Assembly (NCBI RefSeq): GCF_016313185.1
Contig: NZ_CP066218.1
Location: forward strand, 1,178,001 to 1,242,000
Length of the DNA stretch: 64,000 nt
Source of the DNA: Mycolicibacterium baixiangningiae
GTDB taxonomy: Bacteria > Actinomycetota > Actinomycetes > Mycobacteriales > Mycobacteriaceae
Direction of reading: 5' to 3'
The notes under the pieces: generated by a model
Told to the model about the DNA's origin: nothing
Database searches by the model: none
What the model saw: only the letters and a program-made list of their open reading frames with translations
Position numbers and translations under genes: made by a program
Shown: positions 26,511 through 35,029 of the stretch, piece after piece
How positions within the stretch are numbered: the first letter of the stretch is position 1
Layout: every line of letters starts with the position of its first letter

Positions 26511-27233
26511 CTAGTCGGAGAAGACCTCGCGATTGACCGTGTGCAGGTAGGGGATCGCGAGAAACGGGGTGATGTAGAAGATGTCGTAGAGCCACCATCC
26601 GATGACGGGCAACACCACGCCCGCGTAGCGGACGTCGGCGAACATGGTCATGTTCAGGACGTAGCAGGTCCAGATGATCACGCCGAACCAGCAGGTGATG
26701 ATCATCCACTGGTGTCCCCACCGCTTCATCTGCAGGAAGCCGATGGCCGCCGCGATACGCATGGCGAAGACCGTGAAGATCAGCCCGATGACGTAGGCCT
26801 TCTCCCCGAGTCCTCCCGCGCCGCCGACCCAGAGTTCGTTGTAGTGCCAGAAGTATCCGGCGTCGAACATCGCGCCCCACCCGTTGAGCAGCACCCGCGC
26901 GAGCAAGGTGTGGCTGGCGACCATGTCGAGCGCCCAGGCGAAGGAGTTGATGGCGGCGTCGATGATCACCAGATAGCCGATCAGGGTGACGATCATCGGC
27001 CGTACGGACAGGCCGTCGCGGTGGGCCTGACGCAGCAGCCAGACGCCGCGCAGGAACATCGGCAGACCGATGACCCCCAGCACAGCGGTGCCCATCAGGA
27101 TGGAGCCGCAGATCAGCCACGTGTCGGCTCGCCGTTGCGCCAGTCGGGATTCCTCGTCGTGCCGGTCCAAGGCAACCCCGATGGCACTCGAACGATCACC
27201 GTTTCGGCGCAGGCCGAGCGTAGGGATTCGCAA
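26511..27233 (-). CDS. Six-span membrane protein with conserved His/Asp/Glu, copy 2
   Basis: 240 residues from a TTG at 27233 with GAGGAGG just upstream. By eye about four in five residues match copy 1 (22338-23075) over the last ~210 positions; identical stretches include [43 protein letters not shown] and [14 protein letters not shown]. Candidate metal residues ([28 protein letters not shown]) are kept. The frame is open to a TTG at 27290, but the -10 box of the upstream promoter lies inside that extension, so the shorter start is preferred. No MoxR/VWA pair adjoins this copy; it may share the one at 23-25 kb. Confidence 0.75.
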   Translation of the reverse strand: MRIPTLGLRRNGDRSSAIGVALDRHDEESRLAQRRADTWLICGSILMGTAVLGVIGLPMFLRGVWLLRQAHRDGLSVRPMIVTLIGYLVIIDAAINSFAWALDMVASHTLLARVLLNGWGAMFDAGYFWHYNELWVGGAGGLGEKAYVIGLIFTVFAMRIAAAIGFLQMKRWGHQWMIITCWFGVIIWTCYVLNMTMFADVRYAGVVLPVIGWWLYDIFYITPFLAIPYLHTVNREVFSD

Positions 27234-27261
27234 GCATCCTCCTCGAGATGGATTGCCTGCA

Positions 27262-27291
27262 TGTGTAGCGGATCGATTGACTCCAGTCAAT
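27262..27291 (-). promoter_or_regulatory. Promoter and perfect operator ahead of membrane protein copy 2
   Basis: ATTGACTCCAGTCAAT (27276-27291) is a perfect palindrome. Its TTGACT on the minus strand (27290-27285) serves as -35, followed by 17 bases and TACACA (27267-27262). Transcription would begin about 20 bases before the TTG start at 27233. It lies between the tetR stop and the membrane gene, so the latter can be expressed on its own. Confidence 0.72.
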
Positions 27292-27293
27292 GA

Positions 27294-27896
27294 TCAGAGT
27301 GGCTGCATACCCCGCACGGTTCGCGTCAGGTAATCGTCGAGCATGGCGTTCTGACCAGGCCACCCGTGGGTGGTGGTCAGCAACGCGTACAGGCCGAGCA
27401 GGAAGAAGACCGCACAGTTCATGGGGTCCAGATCCGGGTCGAGCTCATCGCGCTCCCGCGCCTGACCGATCTCCTCGGCCACCCGCACGATGACCGGGTG
27501 GTCCCGGCCTTCCTCGGCCGGCGGGCGGGTCGGCGAGAAGTGAAGGGCGAGGAAGTCTTTGAATAGCAGAGCGCCCAGGCGGCGCTCCAGACCGAGTATC
27601 AGGCGGACCGATTCTCTCAACGTCTCGGTGAGCTCGCGGCGCTGCGTGAGGAAACGATTCAGCTGCGTGGCGATTCGCGCTTCTTCGCGCCGTTCGAGTT
27701 CGAGGAGGACGTGTTCCTTGGTGGGGAAGTGAAAGAAGAAGGTGCCGTGGGCCACCCCCGCCGCGGCGACGATCGCGCCGACGTCGGCCTCGGCCATACC
27801 CGAGCGTTTGAACTCGGCGATGGCTGCGCCGAGGAGGCGCTCCCGAGTCTGCAGGCGCTTGGCCTCCCGGGCCGAAGGCCTGTCCACCGTTGACAT
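27294..27896 (-). CDS. TetR-family transcriptional regulator (intact)
   Basis: 200 residues. DNA-binding domain: AREAKRLQTRERLLGAAIAEF and the HTH VGAIVAAAGVAHGTFFFHFPTKE; then an all-helical ligand domain ending in LLGLYALLTTTHGWPGQNAM. It is a paralogue of the truncated TetR at 25585. It is divergent from the SDR gene at 28074 and upstream of membrane protein copy 2, and each of these has an ATTGACT-N2-AGTCAAT site, so it is the natural candidate for the repressor acting at all three promoters. The inducer is probably the substrate of the locus (inference). Confidence 0.85.
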   Translation of the reverse strand: MSTVDRPSAREAKRLQTRERLLGAAIAEFKRSGMAEADVGAIVAAAGVAHGTFFFHFPTKEHVLLELERREEARIATQLNRFLTQRRELTETLRESVRLILGLERRLGALLFKDFLALHFSPTRPPAEEGRDHPVIVRVAEEIGQARERDELDPDLDPMNCAVFFLLGLYALLTTTHGWPGQNAMLDDYLTRTVRGMQPL

Positions 27897-28010
27897 GGTT
27901 CGTTCTTTCGTGTCGCCCCTGACCCCCGCCCCGCGCGGCGTGCGGTCGCATCACACTATCGCCCGGGCCGCCTCGGCGGTATCGCGACGGGTTTTCATCC
28001 CTCTCGGATC

Positions 28011-28040
28011 ATTGACTCAAGTCAACGTAACCCGTTAGAT
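28011..28040 (+). promoter_or_regulatory. Promoter and operator ahead of the SDR / DapB-like operon
   Basis: ATTGACTCAAGTCAAC (28011-28026), a perfect TTGACT-CA-AGTCAA palindrome extended by one base on the left. TTGACT (28012-28017) is a good -35; 17 bases later TTAGAT (28035-28040) is a weak -10. Same arrangement as the sites at 27276 and 26226, with the operator over the -35. Confidence 0.68.
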
Positions 28041-28073
28041 GGCTCGCGGAAGTGCATCGTCGAAAGGATGGCC

Positions 28074-28862
28074 ATGGCACTGGAGCAGTTCAACCTGACC
28101 GGACAGGTCGCAATCGTCACCGGTGCCGGGAAGGGGGTCGGCGAAGGGATCGCCAAGGTGCTGGCCGAGGCCGGCGCCACGGTCGTCGGCACTGCCCGGA
28201 CCGAGGCCGACATCGTCGGGACCATCACGGACATCGAGAACGCGGGCGGCAGGGGGCTGGCGCTCGTCGCGGATGCGATGAGCCGCCCCGACGGGGAGCG
28301 CGTGGTGGCGGCCACCATGGAGCGGTTCGGCCGCATCGACATCCTGGTCAACAACGTCGGCGGCTCCACCTATGCGCGGTTCCTCGACATCACCGATGAG
28401 GATTTCAAGCACACCTTCGACTGGTGCGTGACGTCGGCGTTCATCATGAGCCAGCTGTGCGCACCGCACATGATCGGGGCCGGCCACGGCAACATCGTCA
28501 ACATCTCTTCCGGCTCAGCGCGTTTCGGCATCCGCGCTCTGGCGGCGTATTGCGTGGCCAAGGGTGGTCTCGAGGCGTTGACGCGGGCCATGGCACAAGA
28601 ACTGGCGCCCAAGATCCGCGTCAACGCCATCGCTCTCGGCTCGTTCGCCACCAAGGGGCTGCAGGGCAGCCTGGACATGATGCCCGGGTCGCGGGAAAAG
28701 ATGGAGGAGGCCACGCCCCTGCACCGACTCGGCGACGTCGCGGACCTCGGGAGGCTCTGCGTGTACCTCAGTACGCGCGATTGTTACGCGACCAACGCGA
28801 CCTTCCACGTCGACGGCGGCATCGACGCCAACAACTCGCCCCTGCCGATACCCGATTACTGA
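28074..28862 (+). CDS. Classical short-chain dehydrogenase/reductase
   Basis: 262 residues. NAD(P) site TGAGKGVGEG near the N-terminus, NNVGG, catalytic Ser in NISSGSARFG and Tyr-x3-Lys in YCVAKGG, and a C-terminal FHVDGGIDANN. The second ATG (28074) is preferred over 28068 because GAAAGG then sits six bases upstream; 28068 would touch it. The gene is divergent from the intact tetR and under the same operator type, and is followed after 17 bases by a DapB-like gene. An alcohol/ketone step in the pathway of the locus is likely. Confidence 0.87.
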   Translation: MALEQFNLTGQVAIVTGAGKGVGEGIAKVLAEAGATVVGTARTEADIVGTITDIENAGGRGLALVADAMSRPDGERVVAATMERFGRIDILVNNVGGSTYARFLDITDEDFKHTFDWCVTSAFIMSQLCAPHMIGAGHGNIVNISSGSARFGIRALAAYCVAKGGLEALTRAMAQELAPKIRVNAIALGSFATKGLQGSLDMMPGSREKMEEATPLHRLGDVADLGRLCVYLSTRDCYATNATFHVDGGIDANNSPLPIPDY

Positions 28863-28879
28863 TCGCAACGGGTACCAGG

Positions 28880-29953
28880 ATGCGAAGAGTGGTTCAGTTC
28901 TCCACCGGCAACGTCGGTCGGCATTCGCTGGCCGCGATCATCGGCCGGCCGGATCTGGAGTTGGTCGGTGTGCACGCGGCCGGCGAGAGCAAGATTGGCC
29001 GGGACGCCGCGGAGCTGTGCGGGCTGAGTGAGCCGACCGGCATCGTCGCGACCGATGACATCGGCGCGTTGATCGCGCTGAAGCCGGATTGCGTGGTCTA
29101 CACCGCGCTCGGTGAGACGCGGCCCGTGGAGGCGATCGAGCAGATGTCGAGCTTCCTGGCCGCCGGTGTCAACGTCGTCGGGACATCGATGGTGTGGCTG
29201 GTGACTCCGCATCAAGCAGACGACTGGCTGCGCGGGCCACTGGAGCTGGCGTGTGCCGCCGGCGACGCCTCGCTCTATGTCAACGGCATCGACCCCGGGT
29301 TCTCGGGAGACACCGCGGTGCACGCCGCGCTGAGTCTGGTCACCCGCGCGAGATCGATCACCGTCCAGGAGATCTTCGATTACGGGAACTACGACGACTA
29401 CGAATACACGGGCTCGGCAATGGGTTTCGGCAGCAGCCCGGACGACGAGCTGGCGATGGCCTTCCAGCCCGGGGTCATAACGTCACTGTTCGGTGGGCTG
29501 GTGCGCAATCTCGCCCGCCACCTCGCGGTCGAACTCGACGAGGTGCGTCAACGGTACGAGCCGTGGTACACCGCTGAGCGCATCGAATGCAAGATGACGA
29601 CCGTCGAACCCGGACAGCTCGCCGCGGTGCGGTTCGCAGTCGAAGGGGTGCGAGCCGGCGTCCCGGTCATCACCGTGGAACACATCAACCGGTTGACCTC
29701 CGCCTCGGCACCGGACTGGGCCTTCCCGCCGGGGGGCGGCGTGGGCATCCACAAAGTGGTGGTGGAAGGCGAGCCGCGCATCGAGCTCAACACGCATGTG
29801 TCGCACCCGGTTCTGGACGCGACCGACGCCGGATGCATCTCGACTGCCGCCCGCGTGGTCAATGCCATCGACTGGGTCTGCCGCGCGCCCGCCGGCTTGA
29901 TCTCGGTCGAGGACATCCCGCAGGCTGCGTTGATCCGCGGCGTGATGTGGTGA
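28880..29953 (+). CDS. DapB-like NAD(P)H-dependent reductase (amine dehydrogenase family)
   Basis: 357 residues starting MRRVVQFSTGNVGRHSLAAI, a clear Rossmann motif of the same family as the genes at 20817 and 20174 (GLSEPTGIVATDDIGALIAL, YVNGIDPGFSGD). It is full length and closes the plus-strand operon with the SDR. Three members of this rarely characterised family around one regulator suggest that they are central to the pathway and not incidental. The reaction is unknown. Confidence 0.8.
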   Translation: MRRVVQFSTGNVGRHSLAAIIGRPDLELVGVHAAGESKIGRDAAELCGLSEPTGIVATDDIGALIALKPDCVVYTALGETRPVEAIEQMSSFLAAGVNVVGTSMVWLVTPHQADDWLRGPLELACAAGDASLYVNGIDPGFSGDTAVHAALSLVTRARSITVQEIFDYGNYDDYEYTGSAMGFGSSPDDELAMAFQPGVITSLFGGLVRNLARHLAVELDEVRQRYEPWYTAERIECKMTTVEPGQLAAVRFAVEGVRAGVPVITVEHINRLTSASAPDWAFPPGGGVGIHKVVVEGEPRIELNTHVSHPVLDATDAGCISTAARVVNAIDWVCRAPAGLISVEDIPQAALIRGVMW

Positions 29954-29959
29954 GTCAGC

Positions 29960-30322
29960 CGACCACGGCGCGACGGCGTCGCCGACCGGGGTGTCACCGC
30001 CGATCAACTCGAACGTGCGGCCGCCGGTGCCTGGTCTGTCGAGCACCGCGAGCAGCACCGCCGCGACGTCCTCGCGGGGGACGGCGCCGTATCCGGTGGA
30101 GTCCGCGATGTGCACCCGGCCGGTGCCCGGATCGTCGGCGAGCATGCCCGGCCGCACAATGGTCGTGTGGAGCGCGTGACGGGACCGCACGGCGTCGTCG
30201 TCGGCGCCCTTGGCCCGCAGGTAGGTCACGAACACCGGGTCGCCGGCATCGTCGGGCGCCTCGACGTTCGCTCCCATCGACGAGATCAACACGTACCGTT
30301 TGACACCGGCGGCCGGATCGTG
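29960..30322 (-). pseudogene. 5'-truncated NAD(P)-binding SDR remnant
   Basis: The minus strand encodes KRYVLISSMGAN, VFVTYLRAKGADDDAVR, TTIVRPGMLADDPGTG and GGRTFELIGGDTPVGDAV, matching the C-terminal half of the intact oxidoreductase at 17241-17906 almost block by block. The N-terminal Rossmann half is absent and the normal C-terminal end is lost; the frame instead runs on antisense to the neighbouring gene. The missing half lies exactly where the lower-GC island at 30.3-32.8 kb begins, so the insertion may have removed it. Confidence 0.78.
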
Positions 30323-30561
30323 GAGGAACATCGTCGACCGCGAGCGAGTTGGGCGCTTCCACGGCCCAGGTTACTCACCGGGCTAAGCGTGTTGGCACGC
30401 GTTGCATTCCTCGAAATTCGCGTTCCGCGTTTATTCCGTTGGGCGAGTAAGTGTCTATGCCGGCGCACTCGGCCTTGAAGAATTACTTGCAATCGTAAGG
30501 AGCGGCCTTCGGCGTCAGAAATAACTGTCCGACCTCGCGTGCGACCTGCCAAAGTGAGCCT

Positions 30562-32829
30562 GTGGAATTCGGGCCTGAGAGTGTTAAGAAAATGCTGCAG
30601 CGCAGTGCTGTCGTGATCGTTCACGGCATAGGGGAACAGCGGCCACTGGATACGCTACTTGATTTTGCCGGTAGTGGAGACGGTAAAGCAGGGTTGCTCT
30701 CTCAAAAGGGCGATCCTACGCCAGTGGTGAATCCCGACACCATGTCGGAAATGACGTACCTCCGCCGGGTCACTGTCAATGCGGAGAAGCTAGTAGGAGG
30801 GACGGGCCGAGCGTCGACTCCTCCTGCCGGTTCAAGCCCACAGCCGATGAATCGAATCGTCGACTTCTACGAATACTACTGGGCGTATCGCTTCCGGGAC
30901 ACAACATGGCGTCACGTAACGCAATGGCTGTCAGAGTTGTTGGGCACCAACCGGCAGAACATCAGCCCATATTGGGAGAACGGCCATGAGTGTACGTCTC
31001 CACTGCGTGGCATCGAGGGCAAGATTCGTAGGCTCGTGTGGGTCCTCGTCGCGGTTCTCGGGTTGTTGACGATCGCCGATCTCATAGTTCTGTTCAGGCC
31101 GGGGCTCCGAGCTTCCGTCGCGTCATCGCCACTGCTTGCGCAAAGCGACCACGTCAGTCTTATCGTGGCGGCGGGACTCGTCGCGATTGCCCTGATCTTG
31201 TTGCCGTCGCTAGGGATCGCGATAAATTTCCTCGGCTTGGTGCACATCGCATGGACCGTCCTCGCACTGGTTGTGGCGTCCGCATTCGTCGCCGCGGCCG
31301 CGACCATGAACTGGGCTGCTTTCGTCCAGGAATGGCGTTGGCTGATCGCATTGATCAGCGCAGCGGTGGCGGTCTTCGCCGGCATTCTGTGTAGGCGCTT
31401 CTCGAGGGCCAGCCGAGATCAAACCCGTTGGGTCGGACACGTCTCGGTAGTGTTGGCCATTTCGTCAATCAGCGTCTTGCTAGGGGCAGTCATCAGCCTT
31501 GTCGCGGCACTTTGGGAGACGTTCGCTCCGACAAGTGCTCTCCTCACTGCCGCAGTGCCGCTGATCTTGAGCATTGCCACCGTGGTGGCCAGCGGTGCGG
31601 CTTTGAGAGGCGTAGGGGATGCGGCCCGGTACTTGTCAAACAGCCCGGACAACGTGGAAGACCGCGAGAAGATCCGTGCCGGACTCGTCACGCTGCTCGA
31701 CCGCTTACACCAACAACGAGATCCCTACACTGGCTTGCATTCCTACGACCGTGTCGTTGTCGTCGGCCACAGCCTCGGGAGCGTGATCGCCTATGACGCG
31801 CTACGGACGTACTGGACAACGGCGACACGTGCCATCCCATTGCCATTGCGGACCGGAACCGGCCCTCAAGCGGCAACTGCGAGTGAAGCGCGACTAAAGG
31901 TCATCGACGATGTTGAGACAATCGTCGCTCAAAACCCGCCGGAGCATCCCGAGCAGTGGATTCCCTCGAAACGCAAACTGCAGGCTCTCCTTCGGTACCC
32001 CTCGGACGATCCGGCGGTAGCGAACGGGCCACGGTGGATCGTGAGTGATCTTGTCACCGTAGGTTCACCGCTTGCCCACGCCGAAATGCTCTTGGCGGAG
32101 GGAAAAGGCGACCTGATCGCCCGTAAACGCGCACGCCTTTACCCGAGCGATCCACCGCCACCGCGAGACGGAGATGAACTGGAGTGCCGGTTCATCGTCA
32201 ACTCCTTCGTCCCTCCCTTGGGGAGGAGTTCACGAATGCTGTCGACCGCACCTTTTGCGGCGGTCGTCTGGACCAACATCTACTTCTCTCATGACATGGT
32301 CGGGGGCCCACTGAAGAATGTGCTGGGATCCGGGATTCACGATGTTCCGCTGGAGGAGTCGCCGCCACTTCTCCTCAACTTCCTATTCCGCTATCCACAT
32401 TCAAGTTACTGGCCGCGCGGGAGAAAGGACCGGTCGAAGACGCTCGATTCACGAAATGCGCTACGAGCAGTTCTACTCAATCCGTCACCGGTCCTGCTGA
32501 TCACCGGGTCCACTCAGCAGATAGGTTCTTTTGTCCACTGGCTTTACCGACACGCGGCAACGGACGCAATGCGTGACAGTTACGGCGGCGCGGGCGTCGA
32601 ACTGCGGATACTGTCGCAAAACCAGGAAGACGGGGTGCGGTGTCCGGCGAAGTGGGTTTGGCCCGGTCCTGTTCCCATAGTGGACCCGGCGACGGCTCCG
32701 ACAATCTCTGAGAAGGCGGGCACGTTGGGGTTGGGCGTGTATTACTCGGTCTACGACGGGCGTGACCAGCCGGCGGACTTCGAGACCGCCGAAGTCAACG
32801 CATCAGCTGCGCGCGCAACGCCCGCTTGA
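30562..32829 (+). CDS. Membrane-embedded alpha/beta-hydrolase, probably horizontally acquired
   Basis: 755 residues from a GTG; an ATG at 30592 is a good alternative (MLQRSAVVIVHGIGEQRP). The HGIGEQRP strand end near residue 20 and the nucleophile elbow GHSLGS (Ser404) are those of a serine alpha/beta-hydrolase; between them about five to seven membrane spans fill residues 157-350. A later VTVGSPLAH fits the lipase-like core. Base composition is visibly lower in GC and codon use is less biased than in all neighbours. The 3' end overlaps the convergent ligase gene by 35 bases. Possible roles are lipid hydrolysis or a defence effector; the sequence does not decide. Confidence 0.7.
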   Translation: MEFGPESVKKMLQRSAVVIVHGIGEQRPLDTLLDFAGSGDGKAGLLSQKGDPTPVVNPDTMSEMTYLRRVTVNAEKLVGGTGRASTPPAGSSPQPMNRIVDFYEYYWAYRFRDTTWRHVTQWLSELLGTNRQNISPYWENGHECTSPLRGIEGKIRRLVWVLVAVLGLLTIADLIVLFRPGLRASVASSPLLAQSDHVSLIVAAGLVAIALILLPSLGIAINFLGLVHIAWTVLALVVASAFVAAAATMNWAAFVQEWRWLIALISAAVAVFAGILCRRFSRASRDQTRWVGHVSVVLAISSISVLLGAVISLVAALWETFAPTSALLTAAVPLILSIATVVASGAALRGVGDAARYLSNSPDNVEDREKIRAGLVTLLDRLHQQRDPYTGLHSYDRVVVVGHSLGSVIAYDALRTYWTTATRAIPLPLRTGTGPQAATASEARLKVIDDVETIVAQNPPEHPEQWIPSKRKLQALLRYPSDDPAVANGPRWIVSDLVTVGSPLAHAEMLLAEGKGDLIARKRARLYPSDPPPPRDGDELECRFIVNSFVPPLGRSSRMLSTAPFAAVVWTNIYFSHDMVGGPLKNVLGSGIHDVPLEESPPLLLNFLFRYPHSSYWPRGRKDRSKTLDSRNALRAVLLNPSPVLLITGSTQQIGSFVHWLYRHAATDAMRDSYGGAGVELRILSQNQEDGVRCPAKWVWPGPVPIVDPATAPTISEKAGTLGLGVYYSVYDGRDQPADFETAEVNASAARATPA

Positions 32830-34255
32830 GCACCTTGCCGTAGCTGTTCTTCGGTAGCTCGTCGACGAACGCGTATCGCTTGGGCCGCTTGAACCGGGCG
32901 ATGCGGGCCAGCAGGTGCGCGTCGAGGGCCGCCGGATCCGCCGTCCCGACGATGAACGCGACGACGACCTCACCCCACTCCTCGTCCGGCGCCCCGACCA
33001 CACACGCCTCCGTCACGCCCGGGTGCTCGATGAGCACCTCCTCGACCTCACGGGGGTAGATGTTGCTGCCGCCGCTGATCACCACGTCCTTCGACCGGTC
33101 GCGCAGCGTGAGGTATCCGCGCTCGTCGAACGATCCCATGTCACCGGTGTGCAGCCAGCCGTTGCGCAGTGTCGTCGCGGTGGCGTCGGGGTTGTTCCAA
33201 TACCCCGACATCACGACGTCACCGCGGCAGACGATCTCGCCGATCTCACCTGTCGTGGCCGCCGTGCCGTCCTCACGCACCACCGCCACGGCCACCCCGG
33301 AGCGGGCGTAACCCACCGAACCGAGGACGGCGTCGTCGGCGTCGAGATGGTCGGCCCGGCGCAGGCCGGTGATCGTCATCGGCGCCTCGCCCTGGCCATA
33401 GAGCTGGGTGAAGATCGGGCCGAACGCCGCCATCGCCTTCTTGAGGCTGTCGACGTACATCGGCCCGCCGCCGTAGACCACGGTGCGCAGGTTGCGCGGA
33501 CGGGGGCGGCCGGTCGCGACGAGGCGCTGCACCATCGTCGGCGCGAGAAACGCGCTGCAGCCCGGATGGTGCTCACACAGATCGAGGAACTCCGCGGGCT
33601 CGAACGCACCCGACTCGGGAATCACCTGGCGGGCGCCGCGCAGCACGTACGGCGGGATGTAGAGACCCGAGCCATGAGACATGGGCGCCCCGTGGACGAG
33701 GCTGCAATTCTCTTCGGGCGCATCGAAATCCGCGAGGTGAGAGACGGTCATCGCCATCAGGTTGCGGTGCGACAGCATGGCACCCTTGGAGCGGCCGGTG
33801 GTGCCGCTGGTGTAGAACAACCACGCCAGGGCGGCCGGATCGGTATCCGGTGGCGCGACGGGTTCGGCGCGACACCGCTGGGCATACGATTCGGCGCCGA
33901 TCGTCTCGACGGGTATTCCGATGTCGAGTTGTGCGGCGATCATCGGGGATGCGAACACCTGCGTCGCCCCCGAATCGGCGACGATGTCGGCCATCTCGCG
34001 CGGGTGCAGCTTGTAGTTGATCGGAACGTAGACGCACTCCGCGGCCCAGATCCCGAACATCAGCTCCACGATCTCCGGCCGGTTCTCCGACGCGACGGCG
34101 ATCCGCGCCCCCGGCTCACCGCGGAGCTCGCCGGCCAAGCGCAGTGCGCGCTCCCGCAGCTGCGCCCACGTCCACACCTGCCGCTCACCGTGATACACCG
34201 CACCCCGGTCGCCGAACCGCGCGGCGGCCTGGTCGAGCAGGGCAAACAGATTCAC
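32795..34255 (-). CDS. Acyl-CoA synthetase (AMP-binding)
   Basis: 486 residues from a GTG that overlaps the SDR stop (GTGA). Adenylation motifs: LFYTSGTTGRSKG near residue 155, YGQGEAPMTI, WLHTGDMGSFDERGYL and PKNSYGKVLKRALR. It activates a carboxylate to acyl-CoA; FadD13/benzoate-ligase-like proteins share this compact form. It is the last gene of a minus-strand operon with an SDR, a second ligase, a GntR regulator and a beta-propeller protein. Frame continuing upstream to 34807 is antisense to the SDR and not used. Confidence 0.85.
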   Translation of the reverse strand: MNLFALLDQAAARFGDRGAVYHGERQVWTWAQLRERALRLAGELRGEPGARIAVASENRPEIVELMFGIWAAECVYVPINYKLHPREMADIVADSGATQVFASPMIAAQLDIGIPVETIGAESYAQRCRAEPVAPPDTDPAALAWLFYTSGTTGRSKGAMLSHRNLMAMTVSHLADFDAPEENCSLVHGAPMSHGSGLYIPPYVLRGARQVIPESGAFEPAEFLDLCEHHPGCSAFLAPTMVQRLVATGRPRPRNLRTVVYGGGPMYVDSLKKAMAAFGPIFTQLYGQGEAPMTITGLRRADHLDADDAVLGSVGYARSGVAVAVVREDGTAATTGEIGEIVCRGDVVMSGYWNNPDATATTLRNGWLHTGDMGSFDERGYLTLRDRSKDVVISGGSNIYPREVEEVLIEHPGVTEACVVGAPDEEWGEVVVAFIVGTADPAALDAHLLARIARFKRPKRYAFVDELPKNSYGKVLKRALRAQLMR

Positions 34256-35028
34256 GTGCGCGCCACCCACTCCGAGGACAGTGCGAAGTCCGACAGGTAC
34301 TTGGTCGAACTCCACCCGCCGTCGACGACGATGGTCTGCCCGTTGATGAAACTGCCGCCGTCGGAACACAGGAACGCCACCGTGGCCGCGAGGTCCTCCA
34401 CCGTGCCCAGTCGCGGGTACGGGGTCATCTCGGTGTTGATCTTGCGGAAGCGCTCGTCCTCCAGGCGGTGTGCGACCATCGGCGTCAGCGTGACGCCGGG
34501 GGCGACGGCGTTGCAGCGGATGCCCTGCGGACCGTACTGGCAGGCGATGTGGGTGGTGAGCGCGGTGAGCCCGCCCTTGGCCGCCGAGTATGCGCCGCCG
34601 CGCAGGCCGCCGACGACGGCGAACGTGGACGTGACGTTGATGATCGCCGAGCCGGGACCCATGTGCGGGATGACGTCGCGGGCCAGGCGGAACGGTGCGC
34701 GCAGCATCAATCCCAGGAAGTAGTCGAGGGATTCGTCGTCCGTCTCGTGCAGCGGTTTCGGGCTGCCCACGCCTGCGTTGTTGACCAGGAAGTCGATATG
34801 CCCCCACCTCTCGACGGCGGCAGCCACGACGCGCTGGGGGGCGTCGTCGGCGGTCAGGTCCACCGCGAGCGTCGCGACCCGCTCGGGATCTCCGATCGCG
34901 GTACGCAGTTCGGCCAGGCGCTCTTCGTCGCGACCTGTGCCCAGCACCGCCATCCCGGCCTCGGCAAGCGTGGTGGCGCAGCCGAATCCGATACCGCTGC
35001 TGGCTCCCGTGACAATCGCGACCTGCAT
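34252..35028 (-). CDS. Classical short-chain dehydrogenase/reductase
   Basis: 258 residues: cofactor site TGASSGIG (7-14), NNAGVG, catalytic Ser in NVTSTFAVVGG and YSAAKGG, and the end motif INGQTIVVDGGWSS. Likely oxidises a hydroxyl group of the ligase substrate or product. Located between two acyl-CoA ligases, one base behind the stop of the upstream ligase and with a four-base overlap into the downstream one. Confidence 0.87.
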   Translation of the reverse strand: MQVAIVTGASSGIGFGCATTLAEAGMAVLGTGRDEERLAELRTAIGDPERVATLAVDLTADDAPQRVVAAAVERWGHIDFLVNNAGVGSPKPLHETDDESLDYFLGLMLRAPFRLARDVIPHMGPGSAIINVTSTFAVVGGLRGGAYSAAKGGLTALTTHIACQYGPQGIRCNAVAPGVTLTPMVAHRLEDERFRKINTEMTPYPRLGTVEDLAATVAFLCSDGGSFINGQTIVVDGGWSSTKYLSDFALSSEWVART

Positions 35029-35029
35029 C

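Noticed and set aside
27234..27290. Longer start (TTG at 27290) for membrane protein copy 2
   Set aside because: The extension would contain the -10 box and most of the operator, and has no counterpart in copy 1; the TTG at 27233 has GAGGAGG.
29483..29959. Continuation of the SDR remnant frame into the DapB-like gene
   Set aside because: Antisense to a clear gene and without similarity to the SDR family beyond GGDTPVGDAV.
18013..30331. Transposon or prophage as the source of the accessory locus
   Set aside because: No transposase, integrase, terminal inverted repeats or tRNA target were found; composition matches the rest of the chromosome except at 30.3-32.8 kb.
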